From assembly GCA_016713425.1 (NCBI GenBank), contig JADJPE010000005.1, forward strand, positions 5,058,501 to 5,122,500: DNA of 64,000 bases. Direction: 5' to 3'. The notes under the pieces are model-generated. The model made no database searches, had not been told where the DNA came from, and saw only the letters and a program-made list of their open reading frames with translations. The position numbers and the translations under genes are program-made. This document shows, in pieces, positions 8,376 to 15,454 of the stretch. This stretch comes from Deltaproteobacteria bacterium (GTDB lineage Bacteria > Myxococcota > Kuafuiibacteriia > Kuafuiibacteriales > Kuafuiibacteriaceae). The number at the start of each line of letters is the position of its first letter. Position 1 is the stretch's first letter.

Positions 8376-10938
8376 GCGTTGCGGGCGCCGGGAGCTCGAC
8401 GGGAAGCGTGGGAAGCGACTGGCCGTAGAGGCACGCGTATCGCCGGTAGCTTCCGAGCGACCGCTTCACATAGCGCTCCGTCTCGCTAAATGCGATCAGC
8501 TCGATGAAAGCGTCGAGGTCCACGCCCTGGGCGCGGTCGAGCCAGCGATCGGCGATTCCGGGGCCGGCGTTGTAGGCAACGAGCGCCAAGACTGCGTTGC
8601 CTTCATACCGGTCGAGCAGCCGCGCGAGGTATTGGATCCCGAGGCGGAGGTTGGTTTCGGGGTGCGTGAGATCGAGGTCGTCATCGGTTTCGCTGTTACC
8701 GCGCGATGCGGGCGCCGTGCGCGACGCGCGTGATACCCGAGGAGTGGAGCGTTGAGCGAGCCACTTTGCGGTCGAAGGCAGAAGCTGCATCAATCCCTGG
8801 GCACCCTTTTCGCTTTCCGCGGCGGCGCCAAAGCGGCTCTCCGACCGAACGATGGCATATACGAGGAAGGGGTCGACGCTTCGGCGTTGGCTCTCGCGCT
8901 CGATGACGCGTGCATAAGGGCGGGGATAAAGGTAAAGCCAGGGCGCAGGCTCCCCACGCAACAGCGCGCGAATCCATGCTTCGGAGCGGCCAGGGCTGTT
9001 CTTCTTGGCCAGGGCGAAGCCGTGATCACGCCCCGAAAACGACGAGAGGAGGTCTCGCGCCGGGTGTGCTGGAGCGACGTCACCCTCGGACAGAAATCGC
9101 ACAGCGATGCCGAGGTTGTTGTACGCGTCGCGCCATCGTCCGCGGTCCGCGAGCGCCATCGCTCGGTCGAGTCCGAGCGGCCGCTCCAGGCCAAACAGAT
9201 CGGCCCACGAGTGATCGGGTGACGGCGTCGAAGGTGGTGCCTTTGGTTCCGAAGGGCCTGGTCCTGAGGCGAGTTGGCCCCCGAGCGGTGATGGCTGTTG
9301 CGGTCGCCGTTGTCGTTGCGGTTGGCGTTGCCGTTGCCGTTGCCGTTGACCATCAGCCTGGCTCATGGCGAGGGTGGGGCGAGCCCACCGATCGCCGGTG
9401 CTCGGGGTTAGCCGGCGAAGGCGACCTTCGGCCAAGAGCCCCATGTAGCTCAGCGCCTCCGCGTCGAGGACTTGCGCGAAGCGGTCGATCGCAGCCTCTC
9501 TTTCACCCAGCTCTTCATGGACGCGCCCCACCCAATACGTGGCACGGTGGCGAAGCGCGGGATCCGACGCGGCCACCTCGACTTCCTCAAAGGCGGTCTT
9601 CGCCTGCTCGAAGTCGAAGTCGAGAAAGGCCGCGAACCCGGACTTCCAGAGAATCTCGAGCGAGGCGGCACTTGGCGACTGGTGCTCGACGTACATCCGA
9701 TAGGCGTGTTTGGCCTCGTCGTAAGCCCGGGCGCGAAAAGCGGTGTCCCCGAGCATGAGCGCACTTTGGGCGATGAAGGGGGAGTCTGGCGCGCGGTCCA
9801 GGAGTGCTCGAATCTGCGCTCGCGCCGCCCTCAAGGCGGCAGGTTTCGCGCCGACCTGAAGCTCGAGCTCGACGCGGCGGGCAAGGGTTCGCTCGGCCTC
9901 GAACGCTGGAAGCGCGTCCAGGTCGATGGCCTTGATGCTTGCGAGGGCGTCCTTCGCCTCTTGGCGCCGCCGCGTGCGGACCTCGACCGAAAGCAGCACA
10001 CTGAAGGCACGCAGGGTCGCGGAAGTGTCGGACGACACTTCTTTTCGGGCGGGCGAGTGACCTCCGCGCGGGTTGGCGTCGTTCGGCGGGGTCGAAAAGC
10101 TCGCCACGAGCGCTTGCGCCTCATGGTGCGAGGCGCGTCGGATACGGTTTCGCAGGGTCAGGAACCGGACGGACGTTGGGGTCGTGTGTGCGTCGCTCGG
10201 GTCGGCCTGGTGCAGGCGCTCGATAAGCTGGATCGTCCTTCGCGCAATCGAGCGCTCGGGGTCCGCGTCGAGCAGCGCGTAGGCCGCACGGGCCGCTTCG
10301 CCCGTGCGTCCCGCATGCTGAAGGACGACGGCCCGCTGCAACTCGAGGCTTGCTCGCCGGGGCGTCTCTGAATCTGCAAGGAGCGCATCGAAGTAGTAGA
10401 GCTGCCCCTCGCGCTCCCCGAGCTTCGCGAATACATTGATGAGCCCGCGCGCGGCTCGTGTCTTGACCTGCGGCGTTTGACCCAGGTCGACCGCCTGTTG
10501 GAATGCCTTCTGGGCTTCGGGCCATTGGCTCATGGCTTGAAATGCCTGGCCCTTGAGCAGCGCGCGCCGATCCGGGAATAGGGGCGAGGGGGGCGCGAGC
10601 AGGCTGAGCGCGTCGGCCGGTTTTCCTTTGCGGATGAGCTTGGCCGCCGAAGCAAGGCGCGCGAGATCGTAGTCTTTGATCTCGGCTTTTTGGCCCGCAT
10701 GGAGCGGTGTGATTCGCAGGCGGAGCCCAGGCGCCTCTGAGAGGCGCGTTGCGCTCGCGATGAGCGCACGAGGCTTCTCGTCGCGGTCGGACGAATCCCT
10801 GTGGTCGCTCGACCACACGACCGTGATGATCGCGGCGGCGATGACGGATCGACCGCGTCCAGAAGCCCAGGACAGCGCCACAAACTGGGACCTTTGCAGG
10901 GAGCCGGTCCGAGCGCAAGCTTCCATCCGCCTCGGCAA
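8350..10938 (-). CDS. Soluble lytic murein transglycosylase (Slt70-like)
   Basis: An 862-residue protein with a short hydrophobic segment near residues 32-44 (signal anchor or uncleaved signal), a long alpha-helical region with TPR-like pairs (about 80-480), and a C-terminal lysozyme-like SLT domain. The catalytic Glu is about residue 700 in AIVRSESRFG, followed by GAQGLMQLLPSTA and LVAYNAGPG, all diagnostic of GH23 lytic transglycosylases. The enzyme cleaves peptidoglycan glycan strands in the periplasm to anhydromuropeptides. A Gln/Arg-rich low-complexity insert (about 528-550) lies before the catalytic part. It is the last gene of the ATP-grasp/alpha-E operon, 63 bp after the unknown gene at 11002, which hints at a link to wall peptides. 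The exact start is uncertain. Confidence 0.85.
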   Translation of the reverse strand: MPRRMEACARTGSLQRSQFVALSWASGRGRSVIAAAIITVVWSSDHRDSSDRDEKPRALIASATRLSEAPGLRLRITPLHAGQKAEIKDYDLARLASAAKLIRKGKPADALSLLAPPSPLFPDRRALLKGQAFQAMSQWPEAQKAFQQAVDLGQTPQVKTRAARGLINVFAKLGEREGQLYYFDALLADSETPRRASLELQRAVVLQHAGRTGEAARAAYALLDADPERSIARRTIQLIERLHQADPSDAHTTPTSVRFLTLRNRIRRASHHEAQALVASFSTPPNDANPRGGHSPARKEVSSDTSATLRAFSVLLSVEVRTRRRQEAKDALASIKAIDLDALPAFEAERTLARRVELELQVGAKPAALRAARAQIRALLDRAPDSPFIAQSALMLGDTAFRARAYDEAKHAYRMYVEHQSPSAASLEILWKSGFAAFLDFDFEQAKTAFEEVEVAASDPALRHRATYWVGRVHEELGEREAAIDRFAQVLDAEALSYMGLLAEGRLRRLTPSTGDRWARPTLAMSQADGQRQRQRQRQPQRQRRPQQPSPLGGQLASGPGPSEPKAPPSTPSPDHSWADLFGLERPLGLDRAMALADRGRWRDAYNNLGIAVRFLSEGDVAPAHPARDLLSSFSGRDHGFALAKKNSPGRSEAWIRALLRGEPAPWLYLYPRPYARVIERESQRRSVDPFLVYAIVRSESRFGAAAESEKGAQGLMQLLPSTAKWLAQRSTPRVSRASRTAPASRGNSETDDDLDLTHPETNLRLGIQYLARLLDRYEGNAVLALVAYNAGPGIADRWLDRAQGVDLDAFIELIAFSETERYVKRSLGSYRRYACLYGQSLPTLPVELPAPATLTVARGNQ
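9292..9350. repeat. Coding 6-bp microsatellite in the transglycosylase gene
   Basis: Degenerate GTTGCC/GTTGCG hexamers encode an alternating Gln-Arg stretch between the helical domain and the catalytic domain. The period is a multiple of three, so copy-number change would alter linker length without breaking the frame. Confidence 0.6.
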
Positions 10939-11001
10939 GGGTTTCAGAGGATGGGTGAATGTGAGCTTTTGTCGCCGTGGTTCGAGGTGAGGGGGCCACG
11001 A

Positions 11002-12000
11002 TTACACGGCGAGACCAAGCGGTGGATGCTCGGGGTCGATCCGAACGAGGGGCTGTCGGGCGCGCCACCAGAAAATGTCGGGGCTCACCGCGTCGGCGTA
11101 GTTGTGGAGCTTCTGCACGAGGGTCGCAAGCTCGGTGAGTGCGTTGCGCCCGAGACCTGGCTTGAGCGGGAGCAGGACGAGCGCATGCCAGTTCGGCATG
11201 GCCACCAGGGTGCCAAGTTCCGGATTGAACGGTGCGCCGACCGCGGCGCAGGTGCGAGGTACGTCCGACGCGAGAGCGGAAATGAAGGTGCCGTTGCCCA
11301 AGAGCACCAGCGCGCTGACGTTCGGCAGCTGAACGAGCTTGAGCTCGAACCGTTCCTTGAGACCATTGTCGACGGCCACTTTCCACGCCTCGGCGGGGGT
11401 GATCGAAAGGGCTGCGAGGTCGCCTGCGGTGACCAGCTGATTCCAGACGCCTTCTCCCATCATGAGGACCGCGGTGATCCCCTCGGCAAGCGGAACGGAC
11501 AGCGCGTCGGATGGGATCGTCGTCTTTGCAAGCCAGCTTGTCCCGCGGCTCGACCAGAGCTGTACCCTGAGATCGTCGCGAGGGCTCCTGGGCTGCTGCT
11601 CCGACGCCACCGCACCCTCGGCTTCTCGCGTGATCCGCGCGGGGTCGACGGGCGTCTCGAGTGCCGGCTCGCCGGAGACCGTGGAGGACGATGTCGGGAT
11701 GAGGAGCTGTTCACAGACGGCGTGCACAAAAGCATCGATCTGGTCGGCCCAGTCGCTTTCGGGTCGAGCCGAACAGGCCTTGGCGAGCGGCTCGAGCAGC
11801 AGGTCTTTGGGGCCCTGGGGCGTCAGGACGGCGACGCGCCCGGGCGCGACGTCTTCTGGGTTGAGGGTGAGCCCGGAGCCCACGAAAGCCTCGTGAACCA
11901 ATGTCATGAAAATCTCGAAACGCTCGGGCGTTTTGAGCGCGGAGGCCCAGCCAGGCGGCCGTTGGTCCCGCACCTCCCGCAGCCAATCAAAAAGCCCCAT
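11002..12000 (-). CDS. Conserved-looking protein of unknown function
   Basis: A 332-residue protein I do not recognise. It starts MGLFDWLREVRDQ at the ATG at 12000. The N-terminal 100 residues look helical, residues about 105-140 are a Ser/Pro/Glu-rich linker, and the C-terminal 180 residues look like a compact alpha/beta domain with hydrophobic strands (ALVLLGNGTFISAL, WHALVLLPLK). There is no signal peptide or membrane segment. The C-terminal pattern faintly recalls DUF1444, but I would not assign it. It sits 32 bp after the DUF2721 gene and 63 bp before the transglycosylase gene, so it is probably co-transcribed with the alpha-E/ATP-grasp genes. Confidence 0.7.
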   Translation of the reverse strand: MGLFDWLREVRDQRPPGWASALKTPERFEIFMTLVHEAFVGSGLTLNPEDVAPGRVAVLTPQGPKDLLLEPLAKACSARPESDWADQIDAFVHAVCEQLLIPTSSSTVSGEPALETPVDPARITREAEGAVASEQQPRSPRDDLRVQLWSSRGTSWLAKTTIPSDALSVPLAEGITAVLMMGEGVWNQLVTAGDLAALSITPAEAWKVAVDNGLKERFELKLVQLPNVSALVLLGNGTFISALASDVPRTCAAVGAPFNPELGTLVAMPNWHALVLLPLKPGLGRNALTELATLVQKLHNYADAVSPDIFWWRARQPLVRIDPEHPPLGLAV

Positions 12001-12032
12001 TGACCCATGACTAGCATGAATGGTGCTCGACG

Positions 12033-12449
12033 TCAGACTCGAGATTCGTCCGCGTCGGCGTTTCCTTCCATGTCGCTCAGGTGAATTTCGAGGGCGCGGA
12101 CTGAAATCCAGAGCTCCAAGATGGATACGCCCAGGGATGCGAGCATAAGCAGAAGGCTGCCGCCGAAGAAGAGCTTTCCCGCGCGTTGATGGTCGAGAAA
12201 CAGGAGGAACATTCCGGCGACGCAGAGTAGGAGCGAGAGGACACCGAGAATTTGCATGTCGCGAATCAGATAGACGCGGCGTCGGAGGTTGGAGATCTGG
12301 CGGGCGATCGCGCCGGAGGGTTCGGCTGCGTAGGCGGCACGGAGTCCGCGGATGAGCGTCGCAAGGGCGAGAAACCGGTTGGTGTAGGCCAGCAAGAGGA
12401 GCGAGATGGCTGGAAAGAGCAGCGCAGGCGTTCCGAGGTCTATGCGCAT
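12033..12449 (-). CDS. DUF2721 small membrane protein
   Basis: A 138-residue integral membrane protein matching DUF2721: the N-terminal segment TPALLFPAISLLLLAYTNRF is characteristic, followed by an Arg-rich loop (ISNLRRRVYLIRD) and two more membrane segments (LGVLSLLLCVAGMFLLFL and KLFFGGSLLLMLASLGVSI). The biochemical role of the family is unknown. The ATG at 12449 lies inside the 3' end of the alpha-E gene (10-bp overlap), indicating translational coupling. An upstream extension in the same frame is possible but antisense-like in composition. Confidence 0.8.
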   Translation of the reverse strand: MRIDLGTPALLFPAISLLLLAYTNRFLALATLIRGLRAAYAAEPSGAIARQISNLRRRVYLIRDMQILGVLSLLLCVAGMFLLFLDHQRAGKLFFGGSLLLMLASLGVSILELWISVRALEIHLSDMEGNADADESRV

Positions 12450-13561
12450 GGCTGGCTTGGGTCGGGCGTGCTCGTTGCGTCTTTGGCGCTCGAGCCTGCG
12501 CTTCGGGCGTTCTCGGAAGACGATGCTGACGAGGACGACGATGCTGACGAGGACGACGAGGACGACGACGCTGAGGAAGAGGCCGAGTGGTCTGGGGAGG
12601 CACCCGAGCTCAGCGGAGGGACCTCGAGGAACGTCGTGTGGATCGCAGCCCCGACTTCGTTCAAGTCGTTCTGAAACGCATCGACCCACTCGTGAAGTCC
12701 CCGATCGATGATTTCCTCGATCGTGAGGAACTCGAGTTTTGCGCGAAGACGACCAAGCCTCTTCTCGGCGGGCGTTGTCCCGCTTCCTTTTTGGCCCCCG
12801 GCGATCGCGAAAACCGAGTCCTCAGCGAGCATCGTGCAGCGACGAACGGCGCGCGGAAAGTGGTGATCGAGGAGAAGGAAATCAGCGACCCGGGGCGGGC
12901 TGATTCGGCCATGGCGCTTGCGGTACATCTCGAACGCGGACGCGCTCTTCAGGAGAGCAGCCCAATGAAGCTCGTCGACGGGCGACCCCACTTCACCCGC
13001 GTTGGGGAGAAGCAGAAAGTATTTCACGTCGACGATGCGGGAGGTCTTGTCCGCGCGCTCGAGCACGCGTCCGAGCCGTATGAAGTGCCACGCCTCGTTG
13101 TGGGTCATGGTGACGTAGGTGACACCCACGAAAAGTTGGGCCGCGCGCTTCACGGAGGCCAAGAACTCCGATGGGTCGTCGAGGATCGAGGCCGGGTCAC
13201 GGGCGGCGGCCGTGATCATCAGGTACGCCTTGTTGATCTCCTCCCACATTTCCGAAGAGATGATCTCGCGGACCGCCCGTGCGTTCTCGCGCGCGTGAAG
13301 AACTGATCGAAGGATCGAGTTCGGGTACTCCGGGTCGATGGTCAGGAATCGAATGACGGCGTCTCGCGTCGGTTCGCCATACCGCTCGCTGAACCACTTG
13401 TCGTCACCGGTCGTCGCGATGAGCGGAGACCACTGAGTCTCCGGCGCGTTGGGGAGGTCCAGCATCAGATGCTGGTTGACGTCGACGAAGCGTGCGACGT
13501 TTTCGAGGCGCTCCATGTAGCGGCTCATCCAATAGACCGCATCGGCAACTCTGCTGAGCAT
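12440..13561 (-). CDS. Alpha-E domain protein
   Basis: A 373-residue protein of the alpha-E family (an all-alpha domain rich in conserved Glu). It begins with the diagnostic MLSRVADAVYWMSRYMERLE and contains NARAVREIISSEMWEEIN and HFIRLGRVLERADKTSRI. These proteins occur next to circularly permuted ATP-grasp enzymes and transglutaminases and are thought to help in peptide ligation or modification; no activity is proven. The last 50 residues are a Ser/Ala-rich disordered tail (see the repeat at 12518). It starts 10 bp after the ATP-grasp stop and overlaps the DUF2721 start. Confidence 0.9.
   Translation of the reverse strand: MLSRVADAVYWMSRYMERLENVARFVDVNQHLMLDLPNAPETQWSPLIATTGDDKWFSERYGEPTRDAVIRFLTIDPEYPNSILRSVLHARENARAVREIISSEMWEEINKAYLMITAAARDPASILDDPSEFLASVKRAAQLFVGVTYVTMTHNEAWHFIRLGRVLERADKTSRIVDVKYFLLLPNAGEVGSPVDELHWAALLKSASAFEMYRKRHGRISPPRVADFLLLDHHFPRAVRRCTMLAEDSVFAIAGGQKGSGTTPAEKRLGRLRAKLEFLTIEEIIDRGLHEWVDAFQNDLNEVGAAIHTTFLEVPPLSSGASPDHSASSSASSSSSSSSASSSSSASSSENARSAGSSAKDATSTPDPSQPCA
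12518..12566. repeat. Coding GACGATGCT/GAG repeat, poly-Ser tail
   Basis: Short imperfect repeats (read on the plus strand as GACGATGCTGACGAG units) encode the Ser/Ala homopolymeric tail of the alpha-E protein on the minus strand. The repeat is a multiple of three long, so it looks like an expandable disordered tail. Confidence 0.6.
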
Positions 13562-13571
13562 GGCTTGTCCT

Positions 13572-15020
13572 TTATTCGGGCTGCGATGGGCCACCAGCAA
13601 GGACCCATGTGTCCTTGCTCCCTCCACCCTGTGAAGAATTGACGACCAACGAGCCTTTCTTGAGGGCGACGCGGGTGAGCCCTCCCGGCGTGACGTGGAT
13701 GCTGTCGCCGTAGAGGATGTAGGGGCGAAGATCCACATGACGTCCGTCGAGATGACCGTCGACGAGCGTAGGCACCGTGGAGAGTTGAAGCGTAGGCTGC
13801 GCGATGTAGCCCCGAGGCTGGGCTCGAAGCTTCGCGGCGAACGCCTGTCTTTCGTTCTCGGTCGCGTGAGGCCCCACGAGCATGCCGTAGCCACCGGATT
13901 GATCGGCCGCCTTGACGACGAGGAGATGCAAGTTGTCGAGCACGTATTTCAGGTCGTCCGGCTTCCAACAAAGGTAGGTTGGGACGTTCGGAATGATGAT
14001 CTCCTCGTCGAGGTAATACCGCACGATCTCGGGGACGAAGGCGTAGATGACCTTGTCGTCGGCCACCCCGGTCCCGGGCGCATTGGCAAGCGCGACGCGA
14101 CCCTCCCGGTAGACCTCGATGAGCCCGGCAACGCCCAGCATCGAATCAGGTCGGAAGACGGTCGGATCGAGGAAGGCATCATCGATGCGGCGGTAGATGA
14201 CGTCGACGCGCTCCAGACCGTGCGTGGTTCGCATCTTCACATATCCGTCCGCGACGACGAGATCGCGTCCTTCGACGAGTTCGATGCCCATCTGTTGGGC
14301 CAGGAACGAATGCTCGAAGTAGGCGGAGTTGTACGTCCCTGGCGTGAGCAACACGACAGTCGGGTCAGGGCGGGTCGTGCACATCGCTTGGAGTGTTTCG
14401 AGGAGGCGCCCCGGATAGTCCGACACCGGTCGCACGTTCATGTGCGCAAAGACCTGCGGGAAGGTCCGCTTCATGACGGCCCGGTTCTCGAGCACGTAGG
14501 AAACGCCAGACGGACAACGAAGGTTGTCTTCGAGCACGAAGAACTGGCCCTCGGCGCCCCGGACAAGATCTGTTCCGTTGACGTGGATCCAGACGCCTTT
14601 GGGCGGGTGGAGACCGTGACATTGCGGGAGGTAGCCGCTGCTCGTCTCGACGAGCTCGCGGGGCACGATGCCGTCGCGCAGAATCCGCTGTTCAGCGTAG
14701 ATATCGGCCACGAAGAGGTTGAGGGCCTCGATCCGCTGCTTGAGTCCGCGTTCGAGCACGGCCCATTCGTGGGCCGGGACTACGCGAGGAATGATGTCGA
14801 AAGGAAAAATCTTCTCTGTGCCGGCCTCGTGTCCGTAGACGTTGAACGTGATACCCAGGTTGAGCATCGCGAGCTCGGCCGCTTGCTGGCGCTGCACCAG
14901 ACGGTCGCCTTCCAAGCCTGCAAGGCGGTTCGCGAGTGCAATGCATTCTGCGCGTGGCGTGCCTGGCGCCGAGAACATCTCGTCATAGGCTCCCCGAATT
15001 TCGTACGTCTCGAACGCCAC
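13572..15020 (-). CDS. Circularly permuted type 2 ATP-grasp protein
   Basis: A 482-residue circularly permuted ATP-grasp (DUF404/DUF407) enzyme. Motifs include GVWIHVNGTDLVRG (about 142-155), FVLEDNLRCPSGVSYVLENR (161-180), GRDLVVADGYVKMRT and VVKAADQSGGYGMLVGPHA. ATP-grasp ligases join a carboxylate to an amine through an acyl-phosphate; here a peptide or amino-acid ligation is predicted from the partners (alpha-E, transglutaminases, DUF2126), but the substrate is unknown. It is the first gene of a minus-strand operon running to 8350. The ATG at 15020 gives the usual family N-terminus. Confidence 0.92.
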   Translation of the reverse strand: MAFETYEIRGAYDEMFSAPGTPRAECIALANRLAGLEGDRLVQRQQAAELAMLNLGITFNVYGHEAGTEKIFPFDIIPRVVPAHEWAVLERGLKQRIEALNLFVADIYAEQRILRDGIVPRELVETSSGYLPQCHGLHPPKGVWIHVNGTDLVRGAEGQFFVLEDNLRCPSGVSYVLENRAVMKRTFPQVFAHMNVRPVSDYPGRLLETLQAMCTTRPDPTVVLLTPGTYNSAYFEHSFLAQQMGIELVEGRDLVVADGYVKMRTTHGLERVDVIYRRIDDAFLDPTVFRPDSMLGVAGLIEVYREGRVALANAPGTGVADDKVIYAFVPEIVRYYLDEEIIIPNVPTYLCWKPDDLKYVLDNLHLLVVKAADQSGGYGMLVGPHATENERQAFAAKLRAQPRGYIAQPTLQLSTVPTLVDGHLDGRHVDLRPYILYGDSIHVTPGGLTRVALKKGSLVVNSSQGGGSKDTWVLAGGPSQPE

Positions 15021-15055
15021 GAGCTCGACTTTTGACTGTTTCTAAGCCCAGCCAC

Positions 15056-15089
15056 AAGTAGGCACTAAGTCTGATTTCAACACCTACTT
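15056..15089. promoter_or_regulatory. Inverted repeat upstream of the ATP-grasp operon
   Basis: AAGTAGG (15056-15062) and CCTACTT (15083-15089) flank 20 bases, with a run of T just after the second arm. It lies between the ATP-grasp start (minus strand) and the tRNA promoter (plus strand), with no plus-strand gene ending nearby. An operator for the operon is more likely than a terminator, but the evidence is only the dyad. Confidence 0.3.
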
Positions 15090-15095
15090 TTTTCG

Positions 15096-15123
15096 TTGAC
15101 GCGAGAAACGTTCCGCGTAGTAT
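15096..15123 (+). promoter_or_regulatory. Promoter of the initiator tRNA gene
   Basis: TTGACG at 15096-15101 and TAGTAT at 15118-15123 are separated by 16 bases, and the tRNA begins 14 bases after the -10 box. This is a near-consensus sigma70 promoter. Confidence 0.7.
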
Positions 15124-15136
15124 GCCGCCATTCCGC

Positions 15137-15210
<74 letters not shown>

Positions 15211-15219
15211 CTCGAGAGA

Positions 15220-15257
15220 ACGCCCGGCTAACCTTACAGGTCAGCCGGGCGTTTTTT
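15220..15257 (+). terminator. Rho-independent terminator after tRNA-fMet
   Basis: A 14-bp stem with one mismatch (ACGCCCGGCTAACC, 15220-15233, with GGTCAGCCGGGCGT, 15239-15252) and a 5-base loop is followed by six T. It begins ten bases after the tRNA. Confidence 0.92.
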
Positions 15258-15381
15258 CTTTGTTGGCGCCTTTTGCTTCTTGGCGCCTGACCCGGCGCCT
15301 GAGTCTTCGGTTGCAGTCGGACCGAGTTGAAAGGCAGCGCGTGTTCCGCCTGACTCGAGCAAGAAGACCTCCAGGTGCGTC

Positions 15382-15410
15382 TTGACGTTTTTTGGGCGGC
15401 CTCGTAGAAG
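15382..15410 (+). promoter_or_regulatory. Promoter candidate for the hyf-like operon
   Basis: TTGACG (15382-15387) and TAGAAG (15405-15410) are spaced by 17 bases, about 45 bases before the hyfB start. The -35 box is 5/6 and the -10 box 4/6. The 120 bases before it (15260-15380) contain three GGCGCC palindromes but no gene I can support. Confidence 0.45.
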
Positions 15411-15454
15411 CCCTCCCGATCGCTCCGGCGTGCCCTGGTGCGCCGCTCTTTGAC

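Noticed and set aside
12252..12674. Plus-strand frame over the DUF2721 and alpha-E genes
   Set aside because: It is the antisense of two well-supported genes and of an acidic repeat; no domain is recognisable.
13695..15035. 446-codon plus-strand frame opposite the ATP-grasp gene
   Set aside because: It is long only because of GC-rich codon positions; the minus-strand protein has clear family motifs.
15056..15089. Rho-independent terminator on the plus strand
   Set aside because: No plus-strand gene ends before it and the 20-base loop is too large; it is kept as an inverted repeat only.
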